Of a stretch of DNA of 60,000 nt, positions 38,237-49,556 are shown in pieces. This stretch comes from Strigamia acuminata. Lineage: Eukaryota; Arthropoda; Chilopoda; Geophilomorpha; Linotaeniidae. The notes beneath the pieces were generated by a model. The model made no database searches. It was not told the origin of the DNA and worked only from the letters and a program-made list of their open reading frames with translations. Where the stretch lies: contig OX442321.1 in NCBI GenBank assembly GCA_949358305.1, positions 6,289,605 to 6,349,604 on the forward strand. Reading direction: 5' to 3'. Each line of letters begins with the position of its first letter. The first letter of the stretch is position 1. A program made the position numbers and the translations under genes.

Positions 38237-38894
38237 TATTTCAATTTTCAATGAATATTGTACTCTTGTCACATCAACTGAATAAACACATCATTATTAT
38301 TGAGTAATTATGTGTCAACAATTCTGTTATTAAGTAATATTGATTGCACTTAGTAAATCGAATTTGATTCTACAATTCGCGAGCCGCATTGACACACTTT
38401 ACTTCCCAATACGACCGAGACAGTTACACATCAAACAACACTGTGGATTATGGACATACCCACTAATGCAATTGTATGCTGTGTATAAACAACACACTGC
38501 ACAGTAAAGACAATCAGATAATTAGAAAGAAAATCGCAAGTTTAAAAAAGTGCAAACTGAAACTAATCCCTGATTATACAGTATTAGCACATTTCTATTG
38601 TATTGAACTTGGTAAAATGTTCTCTGTTTTTACTATAAAGATATCTCTGCTGGTATTACCATTTGTGTTTTTTGAATTTGTAATTTGGAGGCCAGGAGCA
38701 AGTTGAAAGCAGAATAAAACCAATCGATATTGTGGACAGTTTACCTTATGTTCTGGTCAAAAGCTGAAAGTTTTAGTATCGGAAGTTATACAAGTAATGT
38801 AGTTAGATGGGCGTGTAACTTTATCATCGTAAAATAAAACTTAAATTTAATGACAAATTATACGTAAAAAGTTATTGCTAAAGTAAAGGATACT
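38237..38894. other. Gr 3' flank, then duplicated IR upstream region
   Basis: From about 38490 the sequence repeats the IR-A upstream region (1733-2035). It has about 110 bp extra at about 38582-38698 compared with copy A. It is cut at 38894 by the BEL element and continues at 45224. No gene seen. Confidence 0.5.
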
Positions 38895-39392
38895 TGTTAA
38901 ACTTGAAGAGAAATAAATCGTTCTTGCAAATTTACCACACAATTTCCAAAGTCCTTGGCTACAAGTTGATGTTTTAGTTGAAGTTTTCAAAATGGCGTCG
39001 GAGCAGTAAAATAAGCACAACCACACATTTACGAAGCAAAAAGTACATTAGTTTTTATTCTAATCTTAAAAGGAAAAGGAAATGCAAATGACACAGCTCA
39101 GAGAACCAATCACAAGCGTTCTCAAGGTAGGGGAATGACGTGTTCGAGTAGAGGAATGCAAAACGGATTAAAGGGATTAACATATCAAGATTCCAATAAT
39201 AAAAGAACAGGTCAATACATTTAAATAGAAATAAAATACATATCATAATATAATGGTAAAACATAAATTCAATATCAAGCTCACAATCAAATGAAATATA
39301 AAAACAACAAGTATTAAATCAAACAATATAAATGGAAATCAAATTGACAATTGAAAATAACAATTAACGCGTAAAATCACCCGATTTTCACA
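38895..39392 (-). repeat. BEL 3' LTR
   Basis: 498 bp, TGTGAAAATC...TTTAACA on the minus strand. The polyprotein stop codon (39390-39388) lies inside it. Confidence 0.95.
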
Positions 39393-41934
39393 CTGCCGGG
39401 CGGGGATTGTTTGACTCCACTTCCAAACGCACAAGACGTTGTATTGGTCGACGTAAACGTTCTCCATTGGCGAGCACCATTTCACACGATCTGATTTTGT
39501 TGTCTCGACCTCGCTTAACTTCAACCACTCTGCCCATTTTCCATTTTAGACGTGGTTTAAACGGTTCCTCAATGATAACGACGTCGTTCAACTGGAGTTC
39601 TCGCACGCTGGATTTGCCCGTTTGAATTTTCAAATCTGTCAAATACTCCCGAGACCAACGATTCCAGAACGAGAGTAATACGCGTTGCTGGTAGCGCCAT
39701 TGTCGAACAAACTCCTTCTGAGTCGGTTCGATGCTGTCTGTTGCTCCCGAGTCAGGTAGGTGAGTCAACATCACGCCGGTCAAAAAGTGCGCGGGCGTAA
39801 GTGGCTCAATTTCGTTTGGGTTGTCATACACGTAGGTGATCGGTCGGCGATTTATTACTGCTTCGGTTTGCACAAGAAAAGTTCCGAGCTGATAGAAGTT
39901 CAAGTGCGCCGAACCGATTGCCTTCCTCAAACACCTCTTGACCGTCTGCACCATCCTCTCCCAGAACCCGCCCCACCACGGTCCGTTTTCGACGATGAAC
40001 TTCCAATCGATGCCCTTTTGGGCCAAGTAATTTCGAAACGTCTCGTCCTTCGTGTGGTTTAAGAGTGAGGCGAGCTCTTTGTGGGCGCGGTGGAATGTAG
40101 TTCCGTTGTCGCTGTACATCGTTTTCGGAAGCCCTCGGCGACCAATAAAGCGCTCGAACGCCCCCAAAAAGTCTGTTGTTGCTAGCGAGGGCACCAATTC
40201 CAAATGGACGGCTCGAATTGTCGCACATGTAAATACAGCTACGTACGCTTTAGTTTTCCGTCCCTTCACTATTATTGGTCCCGCGAAGTCGACTCCGGTG
40301 ACTGCAAACGGTTGGGTTTTTGACGTCCTGTCGGCTGGAAGGGCGCCTGGCACTTCCCGCATCAATCGTCCGTTGATTTTTTTGCAGACGACGCAACGAT
40401 CCAACATGGTCTTCAAGGTCCTCCTTGCGGATGGAGTCCAGTAGTTTTCCCGAAATTTGGATAGCGTGGATGTCAGTCCGCAATGGAGGACCTGTAAATG
40501 TGAAAATTGCAAAATTAGTTCAGTCAGTTTGTGTTTAGGGGGTAAAATCAAAGGTTGTGTTGCAGTGGGCAGATCTCGCGATTCATGCAGTCTGTTTCGC
40601 AGCTCAATTAATCCCATTTCGTTTAGTCGTGGATTCAGGTCTCGCAGCTTCGATTCTCCATGAACTGGTTTGCCATCTTTCATCCTTTCGATTTCTCGGC
40701 CATAAACTTCTGTTTGTGCGATTTTTATCAAACTCAATTTCGCACGTTTCAGCTCGGCTGCCTTTAATGGACCTCGATTGCGTTGGCTGGCATCTGTTTG
40801 TCGTTTCCCAGCATTGTCTGCAAACCTGAAAACCCATGCCAGTGTCCGGATTGCTTTTGACAGCGATCCAAACCTGTCAAACGGAAAAATATTAGTTTTT
40901 GTTGTTTGCACCGCCTCGACGTGAATTTCTGCAGTTTCTTCATCGTCTTGCTCCTCGACCGTATCTGGCAGCACCTTTGGCCAATTCTGGGGGCTTCCAC
41001 GCAGCCAATCTGGTCCTTGCCACCAAAGTCGGTCGGAAATCATTGCTTCTGCGTCCATTCCCCTCGTTAGGCGGTCAGCTGGATTTTCTATTCCAGGAAC
41101 GTGTTTCCATTCTTCAATTCTCGATTTTTCCCTTATTTCTAAGACTCGATTATGCACGAAGGTTGGTGGTCGTTTGGACGTGTTTCCAATCCAGTGGAGG
41201 CATATTTGCGAATCTGTCCAAAAAAATATTTCACCTGGCGTAACCAACTCCTTAATTTGGTCGGAGAGGCGCACAGCAATCAACGCTCCCATGAGTTCGA
41301 GACGTGGCAGAGTTAGAGGTTTTACAGGAGCTACACGACACTTTGAAAGCATAAAACAAGTTTCAATTAAATCACCGTTACTGTTCTGAATATATGCTAC
41401 TGCTCCGTATGCTTTTGGACTCGCGTCGCAGAATATGTGCACTTCGCACTGGTCAAACTCTTCCAATCCTAGCCATCGAGGAATTCGAATATTTTTCAAC
41501 GTGGGGATTTGGTTGGTCCATTTCTTCCAGTCGGTGTGTAGTTCTTTGTCCAACTCGTCGTCCCATGGCAAATTCTTGAGCCATAGGGACTGGAAAAACA
41601 TGCGTGCAGTCACAGTGAACGGTGTAGCAAATCCTAAAGGGTCAAATATTTGGGCTGTCAATTTTATTACTTCCCTTTTTGTTATCTTCTTGCAGGGCGG
41701 GCAAGTTTCCTCGACTGCCAGTCCCAATTCGTCCGAGTTTGGATTCCACCTGATCCCCAACACTTTGGTTTCTTCATCCGACATCAGTAGAGCGTCGGCA
41801 GGATGTTCTTCGCGAAATTTGGCTCTTAATTCCGGTGAATTGGTTTGCCACTTGGCGAGTTCCATGCCTGCTGCTGTGAAAATTAGACTAGATTGTCGGA
41901 AAGTTACCAGCGCTTCAGCGACGTTCTTGAGTGA
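39388..41934 (-). CDS. BEL polyprotein, 3' part (end of RT, RNase H, integrase)
   Basis: Continues in the same frame directly after the TGA at 41937-41935. The first in-frame ATG is at 41865-41863, giving 825 aa. It contains the RT thumb region, a BEL-type RNase H ([25 protein letters not shown]) and an integrase with H2C2 zinc site (LQVLHCG, CVVCKKI) and DDE core ([31 protein letters not shown]). A chromo-like basic tail follows and ends in the LTR. As the TGA separates it from the rest, independent translation is unlikely to give active enzyme. Confidence 0.9.
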   Translation of the reverse strand, partial: SLKNVAEALVTFRQSSLIFTAAGMELAKWQTNSPELRAKFREEHPADALLMSDEETKVLGIRWNPNSDELGLAVEETCPPCKKITKREVIKLTAQIFDPLGFATPFTVTARMFFQSLWLKNLPWDDELDKELHTDWKKWTNQIPTLKNIRIPRWLGLEEFDQCEVHIFCDASPKAYGAVAYIQNSNGDLIETCFMLSKCRVAPVKPLTLPRLELMGALIAVRLSDQIKELVTPGEIFFWTDSQICLHWIGNTSKRPPTFVHNRVLEIREKSRIEEWKHVPGIENPADRLTRGMDAEAMISDRLWWQGPDWLRGSPQNWPKVLPDTVEEQDDEETAEIHVEAVQTTKTNIFPFDRFGSLSKAIRTLAWVFRFADNAGKRQTDASQRNRGPLKAAELKRAKLSLIKIAQTEVYGREIERMKDGKPVHGESKLRDLNPRLNEMGLIELRNRLHESRDLPTATQPLILPPKHKLTELILQFSHLQVLHCGLTSTLSKFRENYWTPSARRTLKTMLDRCVVCKKINGRLMREVPGALPADRTSKTQPFAVTGVDFAGPIIVKGRKTKAYVAVFTCATIRAVHLELVPSLATTDFLGAFERFIGRRGLPKTMYSDNGTTFHRAHKELASLLNHTKDETFRNYLAQKGIDWKFIVENGPWWGGFWERMVQTVKRCLRKAIGSAHLNFYQLGTFLVQTEAVINRRPITYVYDNPNEIEPLTPAHFLTGVMLTHLPDSGATDSIEPTQKEFVRQWRYQQRVLLSFWNRWSREYLTDLKIQTGKSSVRELQLNDVVIIEEPFKPRLKWKMGRVVEVKRGRDNKIRSCEMVLANGERLRRPIQRLVRLEVESNNPRPAV

Positions 41935-44667
41935 TCAAATGAAGTCGTCCACATACAGACATCGGAGCAATAATTTTACAGTTTCGGGGTATTGTTTTTT
42001 GAATTTGCGTAGATGGTGACGAATGGTCGCGCTCAACAGGAATGGGCTCGGGGTAGCGCCAAATAACACTCGTGTTTGCCGTAGTATTTTCAGCAGTGCT
42101 TTTCCTACGCCGTCCCAGTTCTCATCAATCCAGAAAAACCTCGTTGCGTCGCGATCTTTCAAAGCGATTTCAATCATGTGAAATGCCTTCTTGATGTCTC
42201 CCACGATGGCCACTTTTCCAAGACGAAATCCTAGTAGTACAAATATTAATGATGGCAAAAAATTAACTCCCTTCGACAAACAGTCGTTCAAAGAGAGATG
42301 TCCTTTCCGATGCGATGATGCATCAAACACAATTCTTAATTTCGTGGTTACGCGTTCTTCCTTGATCACTGGACTGTGCGGCATGTAGTAAATGGGCCCT
42401 GTTGCTGTTTGACTCGGAACTTCTTCAACAATGCCTGTTTTCAATTGCTCGTCAATTACTTTTTTGTATTCTAAGTACAGATTGGGTTGTTTTCTGAAAC
42501 GACGGATTAATGACATGATGCGCTGTTCGGCGCCTCGATAGTTGTTGTCCAGTTCATTGCTGTTCACGATCCACGGCAGTTCTACTGAATAGTTTGATCC
42601 TGTCCACTTGATGGCCTTTTCGAATTTTTCCAACGTTTCAGTATCGTCGTTCGTTTCGACTGACTCGTGGCGGACTCCGATCGGTTCCAGTTCCCACATC
42701 CGGCGCAAAAGGTCATCTGTTGATGGGGCAAGCGTAATTTTATTAATTCTCACCGGTGCAGCAATGACTCTTGTTCCATTTGTGGTCTGTCCGTGCAGTG
42801 TCCAACCGAATTTCGTCTTCACGGCAATCAAATTCTCCTCCAAAAATTCCGTTTGTCCCGTCATCACTCGCCAGTAATGGTCCACTCCAATTAGTAAGTC
42901 CACTTCCTTTGAATGCAGCGCGACTTGTTTGCAGGCCACCTCGATCTTTCTTCGTTGTAATTCTGCTTTTAGTTGTTTGTTCGGCTGCTCTCCGGGCGTG
43001 GACGTGACGTGGACAGTTTCGATGGCTTCAATCGTGACGGCTGGCGACTTCGAATTGGCGGGGCTGAGTATTAGTTCAACTCTGTTGCGTACTTCTGATC
43101 GGGGCTCTTGTCCAAACACGGCCAAATTGATCGTCTCAGTTCCTAAAATTCGTAAATTCAGTTTTTTAACCAATTCAGACCGTATGAATGTGCGTTGGGC
43201 TCCTCCGTCGATGTAGCAAACTCCCAACGTTGACAGTTTTGGTCCAGTCATTTTCACCATCTGAACCATCAAAAATTCGGACTTGGGTGGGCAGGTGGTG
43301 ACAACAGAGTTGGTGTGAGTGACTCCCTCGGCGGCTTCCGTAGTCTTTGGCGTGTCGCATACGTGAGTGTGATGTACTCCCTCACAGTTGTAGCATTTCA
43401 TGCGAGTTCTGCATTCTTCGGTCTTGTGAGGCACTTTCCCCAGGCATCTCATGCAAATTCCCTTCTTCTGCAGCTTTTTACGTCTCTCCTCCATCGTGAG
43501 CGGGCATCTCTTCCGGTTATGTTCTGCAGAATCACAAAATTGGCATTTCATTATTATTACCGATAGTTGTGACGCTGATCCCGATCGAGGTTCCTTTTCT
43601 TTTCGACCAAATCGTCCTTTGTTGAACGAATTGTTGTCTTTTTCCGACGTTTTGTTGTGAGACGTATCTGGCTTCGATTGGGTTTTCAGCATGTCGTACT
43701 TGGCGTGTTTGGCGAGGTAGTTGCTCAACCATTCCATCAACTTTGTTATTGACCTCTCCCCGTCGCAGTCTTTGTCGTACTCCATGATGATGTTGCGAGG
43801 AATGGCGGATGACAGCACGGGAAAAATGGTACGTTGTATCTCCACCAAAGGGACGTCAATGTTAGCTAAATTTTCAATGTTAACTTCCACATGCCTGTGT
43901 AGCTTTTGCAGGCTCATCCGGTCTCGATCGTTGTTGACAGAGGGCAAGTTTAACAAATTCGACAGATACTTATTTTCGAGAACGATTTTATCGCCATATT
44001 TCTTTTGCAGGCGCGTAATTGCAATCTCGTAGTTTCCTGTGGTGATTTCCAGTGCCTTGATATCGTCTAACGCGTCGCCGACCAAATAGTTTCTCAAATA
44101 TAGCAATTTGTTGGTTCCATCCAGTTGTTCGTCGTCGCCAACTTGAATGGAAAATGTCTTCCAAAAACCTCCCCATTCCTCCGGTTTACGTCCGTCAAAC
44201 TTCGGTATTTCGAGTGGTTTACGTTTGATGAACGGTTGACCATTCGTCGGGGTCGCGCGTGGTGTTGCCGCCGTCACTGCTGCGGTAATGGCCGCCGCTA
44301 GCGCGTCGATGTCCGCCGGTTGCGCGTCCGCGTTCGGTCGTATGTTCTGGGGTAGATTAGGGGTGTAATTTAGTTGAATGTACCTGCCTAAATCAGCTCT
44401 TGATGCGGCCAAACGGTCTTCCAGTGCGTCGAGTGCTTGTACGGTGTCGTCGATCTCTTGGTCGCTTTTCGCTAGGTCCAGAGTGGCGTCGAACGTCAAT
44501 TGCACTCGTTTCTGCTTCTGTTCGAGTTGTTGCAGCCATAATTCGATTGTGGCTTGCGGAATTGCAGCTCGTCCATTCAGTGCAGTGGTAACCGTGGTCA
44601 AAAGTGTTTCTGTGACCACCATGGCCGCTCGGAATGCTTTGTTCTTCAGGTCAAAACTTCTTACCAT
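41935..44667 (-). CDS. BEL polyprotein, 5' part (Gag, protease, start of RT)
   Basis: 910 aa from the ATG at 44667. A helical Gag (about 1-340) is followed by three zinc-knuckle-like motifs (CQFCDSAEHNRKRC, CMRCLGKVPHKTEEC, CYNCEGVHHTHVC). The protease site reads YIDGGAQRTF; the usual second residue of the D-S/T-G triad is Gly here. The reverse transcriptase begins with FDASSHRKGHLSLNDCL and VGDIKKAFHMIEI and ends at the catalytic YVDD box, where TGA (41937-41935) stops the frame two codons later. The reading frame past the stop is unchanged, so this is a single nonsense or recoded codon, not a frameshift. Confidence 0.92.
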   Translation of the reverse strand: MVRSFDLKNKAFRAAMVVTETLLTTVTTALNGRAAIPQATIELWLQQLEQKQKRVQLTFDATLDLAKSDQEIDDTVQALDALEDRLAASRADLGRYIQLNYTPNLPQNIRPNADAQPADIDALAAAITAAVTAATPRATPTNGQPFIKRKPLEIPKFDGRKPEEWGGFWKTFSIQVGDDEQLDGTNKLLYLRNYLVGDALDDIKALEITTGNYEIAITRLQKKYGDKIVLENKYLSNLLNLPSVNNDRDRMSLQKLHRHVEVNIENLANIDVPLVEIQRTIFPVLSSAIPRNIIMEYDKDCDGERSITKLMEWLSNYLAKHAKYDMLKTQSKPDTSHNKTSEKDNNSFNKGRFGRKEKEPRSGSASQLSVIIMKCQFCDSAEHNRKRCPLTMEERRKKLQKKGICMRCLGKVPHKTEECRTRMKCYNCEGVHHTHVCDTPKTTEAAEGVTHTNSVVTTCPPKSEFLMVQMVKMTGPKLSTLGVCYIDGGAQRTFIRSELVKKLNLRILGTETINLAVFGQEPRSEVRNRVELILSPANSKSPAVTIEAIETVHVTSTPGEQPNKQLKAELQRRKIEVACKQVALHSKEVDLLIGVDHYWRVMTGQTEFLEENLIAVKTKFGWTLHGQTTNGTRVIAAPVRINKITLAPSTDDLLRRMWELEPIGVRHESVETNDDTETLEKFEKAIKWTGSNYSVELPWIVNSNELDNNYRGAEQRIMSLIRRFRKQPNLYLEYKKVIDEQLKTGIVEEVPSQTATGPIYYMPHSPVIKEERVTTKLRIVFDASSHRKGHLSLNDCLSKGVNFLPSLIFVLLGFRLGKVAIVGDIKKAFHMIEIALKDRDATRFFWIDENWDGVGKALLKILRQTRVLFGATPSPFLLSATIRHHLRKFKKQYPETVKLLLRCLYVDDFI

Positions 44668-44706
44668 TTTAGTAGATTATTTAGATGAATTCGGAATTTA
44701 AAATGT

Positions 44707-44724
44707 TCCCGGGTTTCGGCACCA
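44707..44724 (-). promoter_or_regulatory. BEL primer-binding site (tRNA-Phe)
   Basis: The plus strand reads TCCCGGGTTTCGGCACCA, one base before the 5' LTR. It equals the 3' 18 nt of eukaryotic tRNA-Phe with CCA, so the primer is tRNA-Phe. Confidence 0.88.
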
Positions 44725-44725
44725 A

Positions 44726-45223
44726 TGTTAAACTTGAAGAGAAATAAATCGTTCTTGCAAATTTACCACACAATTTCCAAAGTCCTTGGCTACAAGTTGA
44801 TGTTTTAGTTGAAGTTTTCAAAATGGCGTCGGAGCAGTAAAATAAGCACAACCACACATTTACGAAGCAAAAAGTACATTAGTTTTTATTCTAATCTTAA
44901 AAGGAAAAGGAAATGCAAATGACACAGCTCAGAGAACCAATCACAAGCGTTCTCAAGGTAGGGGAATGACGTGTTCGAGTAGAGGAATGCAAAACGGATT
45001 AAAGGGATTAACATATCAAGATTCCAATAATAAAAGAACAGGTCAATACATTTAAATAGAAATAAAATACATATCATAATATAATGGTAAAACATAAATT
45101 CAATATCAAGCTCACAATCAAATGAAATATAAAAACAACAAGTATTAAATCAAACAATATAAATGGAAATCAAATTGACAATTGAAAATAACAATTAACG
45201 CGTAAAATCACCCGATTTTCACA
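44726..45223 (-). repeat. BEL 5' LTR
   Basis: 498 bp, apparently identical to 38895-39392. Confidence 0.95.
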
Positions 45224-45306
45224 GTACTTGCTGCATTAGCATCAACACTCCTGGTGCTTGCATATCCACAACAAATAACTCTTGTAATTTCAGTTAATTG
45301 TTGATA

Positions 45307-45346
45307 ATGTATATTCTTGTACTCTTAGCTGTGTCACTTCACACAT
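45307..45346 (+). pseudogene. Exon 1 relic of an IR-A-like gene
   Basis: The 40-nt signal-peptide exon of IR-A (encoding MYILVLLAVSLH) is present with the same upstream region and is followed by GTAAAA. After about 45 bp of matching intron the sequence changes to retrotransposon debris and exon 2 never follows. It is the 5' stump of a lost IR copy; the BEL element sits only about 80 bp upstream. Confidence 0.8.
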
Positions 45347-45391
45347 GTAAAATAATTTGAATATAAAAGAAAATGTTTATACCTAAAAGCT

Positions 45392-45730
45392 AAGGAAGTT
45401 GTGGAAAATAAGAAGATGGATCGACATTACATGCCAACCACTCAAATGGTAGGCAAAAGGTAGCTGATATCTTAACCAAGGGACTTTACAAACCGAAGCA
45501 TGAGAACAGCCTAATTTAATTGAGTGTAGTTCAGTTTATCATTGCTTGGAATGAGAAGGAGTGTTGGGTTATACTTAGTCATCCCCAGCATGCTGTCATT
45601 TGTACTAACCACCCACTGGCTGTCCCTTCAACCCCTTTCCTCGCTTCCTGTTTACCTCTATGAATAAAGTTGGTCGCAGCAGACGTTGCTCTGCGACTCT
45701 ACTAAAGCAATATCCATTCAATCCTTCACA
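45392..45730 (+). mobile_element. 3' fragment of a second Copia element with LTR
   Basis: A degenerate frame ends QKVADILTKGLYKPK and then a stop at about 45520. This is the typical Copia RNase H C-terminus (ADILTKGL). A purine tract ATGAGAAGGAG (45551-45561) precedes TGTTGGGTTATAC at 45562, the probable start of the 3' LTR, ending near 45730. The 5' part is lost. It is on the plus strand and unrelated to the copy at 3392-8498. Confidence 0.7.
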
Positions 45731-45794
45731 TCTAACCACTCAGCGTTTTAGAAGAAATCCCGAACTTTTCTATAAATAGAAATCCGTAATTGAT

Positions 45795-46092
45795 GAATGA
45801 ATTAAATCTGGAATTATTGAAGAAGTAAATGATGAAATACAAACTAACCGACCAACTTATTACATTCCACATCGACCAGTTATCAATGAAGACCGTGTAA
45901 CAACTAAATTACGTATGGTTTATGACGCCTCTTCACATTAACGACGTTGTCTATCATTAAATGATTGTCTCATCAAAGGACCCAATATACTGCCGAATTT
46001 GCTAGAAATTTTAATCGAATTTTGAAAGGAAGAAGTCGTTTTAACACCTGACATTAGAAAAGCGTTCCACCGAATTAAAATACGAATTTGAG
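45795..46092 (+). pseudogene. Fossil BEL/Pao reverse transcriptase fragment
   Basis: The plus-strand frame aligns with the RT of the BEL at 41935-44667, for example RVTTKLRMVYDASSH against RVTTKLRIVFDASSH, and LSLNDCLIKG. It has in-frame stops at 45939-45941 (TAA) and 46023-46025 (TGA) and no LTRs nearby. It is an old fragment from a different BEL lineage on the opposite strand. Confidence 0.8.
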
Positions 46093-46642
46093 ATGGAATT
46101 GCAGTAAAAAAAGAATCACAGTGAAAGCGTGTGTTTTGTGCCAGTATTCACTTTTGTCAAAGTCCACTCAAACCAGACTTGAGGAGAACAAGCCTTTGCC
46201 ACAAATAAATCTACAGAATCAAAATTAAAATATTAAAAATTATTTAAGCTTTCTTCGTAAACATCTTTTCTGGACACAAGCCAGCACCATATATTGGAAA
46301 ACCAAGAGCAATTTACCTTGTACTGAAACCATGAATTAAAAAGAAATTTACCAAGACAAAGATATATGATCAATTTGTAAAAGTAAAATTAAACACGCAC
46401 GACTCTACTTTGTGTGTGAATATGATCAATATACTTTTGTCCGCTAATTCCTACATTAGAGCTCAGACCTTGTTCAAAAGTACAACGCAGCTAAATTGCT
46501 ACTTCCTTTTCGCAACAGTACAATTTGGTGATTTTTGGGAGCAAAGCAATTTTAACATATTACGCCTATTTAAAATTTGGGCACAGCTGTACTAATTAAT
46601 AACCTCGTAACTGCAGAAAATTACCTGTTTAGGACTCCCATA
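46093..46642 (+). promoter_or_regulatory. Upstream region of IR-C
   Basis: From about 46245 it matches the upstream region of IR-B (12530-12690, continuing at 16034-16246). This is the conserved 5' flank of that IR subtype. No core promoter motif identified. Confidence 0.4.
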
Positions 46643-49186
46643 ATGAATTTTCTCGTACATGGAATCACATCGCTCCAAATATGCAAGTTAAAACAATTAA
46701 ATATAAAATATAAAATAAACAATTACTAAAAAGTGTAAAATTTATCGATATTTATAGTATGTTGCTTCGGTTACAAGATTCAATATTTTCAATTGAACAC
46801 AACTGAATGTTCTGGAGTGACTTTAATTTCAAATAAGGGTAAATAAATAAGAGAATTGTAAAATTTAAATTTTAAAAACGTTTTAATCTTTAGTTGCAGA
46901 TAATTTTTCTAAAACAATTTCCGAGGTAGGATATTAATCCATATACGCAGTTTTATACCGCTGCATTTTTCTCAACCTCTCTCTACTAAACATTAGTATT
47001 GTTTAGCAGACAAAAATTATATTATTTAGAATATAAATAAATAAGAATAATCTAAGTATTATATATTGCAGACTGAATTTCAATATTTAGGACACGATTG
47101 GCGGAGAATTGATGATGCTATTGTACAGGAAAAAAATTCTCTTTTCCAATTAAGTTGTGACAAGCAGTCTGTTGAGTATGTGTAATTATTATTTTTGATG
47201 TAGAACTACTTATACGTCGTTCTTCGCACTAGGCAGCGAAACAGTCGGGCTGTAACAATCCTACTAGGATTACAGAGTCAGATTGACATAGAGAATGGGA
47301 AAGACGTAGAGAACTGGAATGACACACAGACAACAAAGAAACAATACTCCGAATGTTGATGGTACAATGCAATAAAACAACAAAACCACAATCACAAATC
47401 ATACAAACTCATTTAAATAAACAAACAAAACATTCCTTCATCTCACTCCGGATGCAAATCTACATTGCGGCACAGTTGTGACTGTGCCCCTTTGCAATTT
47501 TATTTATAATTTGTTTATTTATAGTATGAAATAAATAATTTATAATCTTTTCAGTGCCAAGCAAAGCCAACATTTGCAAAAGCCTGTACGAATAACAGCA
47601 AATCATGTATTTGTAAATTCAAGTAATTTTTTTTATAAAATAGATTAATTTTCAATTAATGTTAACAGTTTCCACCAGCTATGACATTGACATTAAACAA
47701 ATCGCTAACAATGGGAGGATATTTTGGCCAAGTGTTCGACGTTTTTAACACAGAATTTAATGTAAGGTAAACTATCAATGAATCTAAGGTGTCAATAAAT
47801 TGAGAAAAAAGTGCATGAAATGCCAAAATGCATAGTTAAATATCAATGTCCTTCATTTAATAGCTTTAAAATAATTAAATGTGAGGATGGTCAATTTGGA
47901 GCAATAAAGAATGGAACCTGGACAGGATTGATAGGCGATCTAACAAAAGGGGTAGGAATTTCATATTAATCTAACACAATTAAATTTAAACTTACTGTTT
48001 AATGCTATCATATTGAATGTTTGCTACTAGAGAGCTGATATTGCGCCTCACATAGCTTTGACCAAAGAGAGAGTTGGCCATGTAAAATTTTCATCACAAT
48101 TGTTTCCATTCCAAATAGATCTAATGTTCAGAAAATTAAATACACGCACCTGGGATTACACTTTCTATTTGCAGACGTGTAGTGTTGAAATGTGGCTGTG
48201 TATATTTGCAATCAGTATGACCGTTATTCTAGTCAAAGTTTTAGCAGAAATTCTTTCAACAAGAAAAAATCTAATGAGTTGTTTCCCGAATTTCATTAAC
48301 GAATTGCAGCTTTGGTGGCCAATTGTGTTAGTCGGTATAAATAGTGCAATTAACTTAGGATAATGTAAATATATTAAAATGTTTCACTTTAATTTCATGT
48401 AGCCAATATAAATAGTTTCTTACTGAAGTCCATGAAACCTTTTCTTTTCATCTACATCGTTTTTTCATTGTTGATATGGCTAAGTTACACTTCGGAGTTA
48501 ACTTCTTTCCTGGCAACAGTAGACGAAAAAATTCCTTTTACTTCACTTGAAGATATGCTTGACAACACAGATTATTCGCCTCTGATTTTGAAGGGTACCC
48601 AAAACGAAGAAATTTTTAAGGTATAAATATTATGATGCGCCATTCGTAGTTTTCAAAGTTTGTAGAACACAATATTTTAATAGAAGCCACCCTACGAATA
48701 TAAGAATGTGATAAGGGTTAAAACAATACCAGACGGGCTTACGGAAGTTTATAGCGGAAAGGTTTCAATGATAGAATCATTCCTATTTCTTCAACATTAT
48801 GTTGGTAGCAATTGCAGTTTTGCTATTGCACCGCGTTATATCAGCAGAAAATCTATGTCATTAGTTTATTCAAACCAGTTTGCTCATGTGGAATATTTCA
48901 ATGCCAAGTAAATAATTTTTTGCATACGGATCTAAATCTAAAATTAGAAGTAGGAAAGAGTTATATCATGCTTTTCTTACACAGAATTTTACTACTAAAG
49001 GAATCCGGAACTTTGTCAGTTGTGCATGAACGTTCCATTCCTAAAGCAGCAAGCTGTTCAGAAAATGCATTCAATCCTATTTCGTTTGGCCAAATAATTG
49101 GACCAGCCCTATTAATTCTGGCTGCGATTTTCATCTCTTTAGTTTTAGGACTAATCGAATTACTTGTTCATAAATGTATCATCTAA
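46643..49186 (+). CDS. IR-C: divergent ionotropic receptor, 11 exons, compact and intact
   Basis: Exons: 46643-46682, 46758-46838, 46894-46925, 47072-47175, 47555-47606, 47669-47766, 47864-47951, 48031-48334, 48403-48620, 48684-48907, 48985-49186. They total 1443 nt (480 aa plus stop). This is the cleanest copy and the reference for exon structure here. It has a signal-peptide exon (MNFLVHGITSLQ), S1 with NGTWTGLIGD, RADIA and TKERVGHVKFSS, M1 MWLCIFAISMTVILVKV, M3 with SYTSELTSFLA, S2 (VYSGKVSMIE, SNCSFAIAPRY) and M4 IIGPALLILAAIFISLVLG. Intron 1 starts with GCAAGT instead of GTAAGT, a tolerated GC-AG donor. No transposon lies inside. It is nearest to IR-B in exons 1-7 and to IR-A in the C-terminal exons. 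Ligand unknown. Confidence 0.88.
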
Positions 49187-49556
49187 CTATTCTTAGATGT
49201 ATTGTCTTACTTGTGATTAATGTATCTTTCATAAGTAAACTCTCAATCATCTATTCTAAGAAGTTGTTAATGAAGAACGTAATTGTAATTGTAATTGTAC
49301 GTCAACACGGTTCAAACTATCTAGACATTATATTTAAAAAAAATCGAGAAACACTATGTACTGCACCAAATTTTCTTTCGTCTGAAATACTTTTAATATC
49401 CTGTATAATCCAAAGAGAAGGCAATGTGCACAATCAGTCTAAACTAAGATGATCAATCGTCCTTGGTATAAAAAAGTGAAATAATGATTTCACCAAGGAA
49501 AAAGCAATGTCCACAGTCAGTTTAAACAAATCGTACATTGTAAAAAGCACATTTAC
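49187..49556. other. IR-C 3' flank
   Basis: Matches the IR-B flank (32828-33047 joined to 34146-34221), showing the state before the Mutator-like insertion. No gene seen. Confidence 0.55.

Larger units (their letters stand above)
38895..45223 (-). mobile_element. BEL/Pao LTR retrotransposon, recent copy with one internal stop
   Basis: Two 498-bp LTRs (38895-39392 and 44726-45223) appear identical. The flanking 5-mers are ATACT (38890-38894) and GTACT (45224-45228), an imperfect duplication with one change. IR-A has the uninterrupted sequence. The minus strand encodes a BEL-type gag-pol interrupted by one TGA. A primer-binding site for tRNA-Phe is present. Identical LTRs mean recent insertion, so the stop is either a young lesion or was already in the parent. 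Confidence 0.95.
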
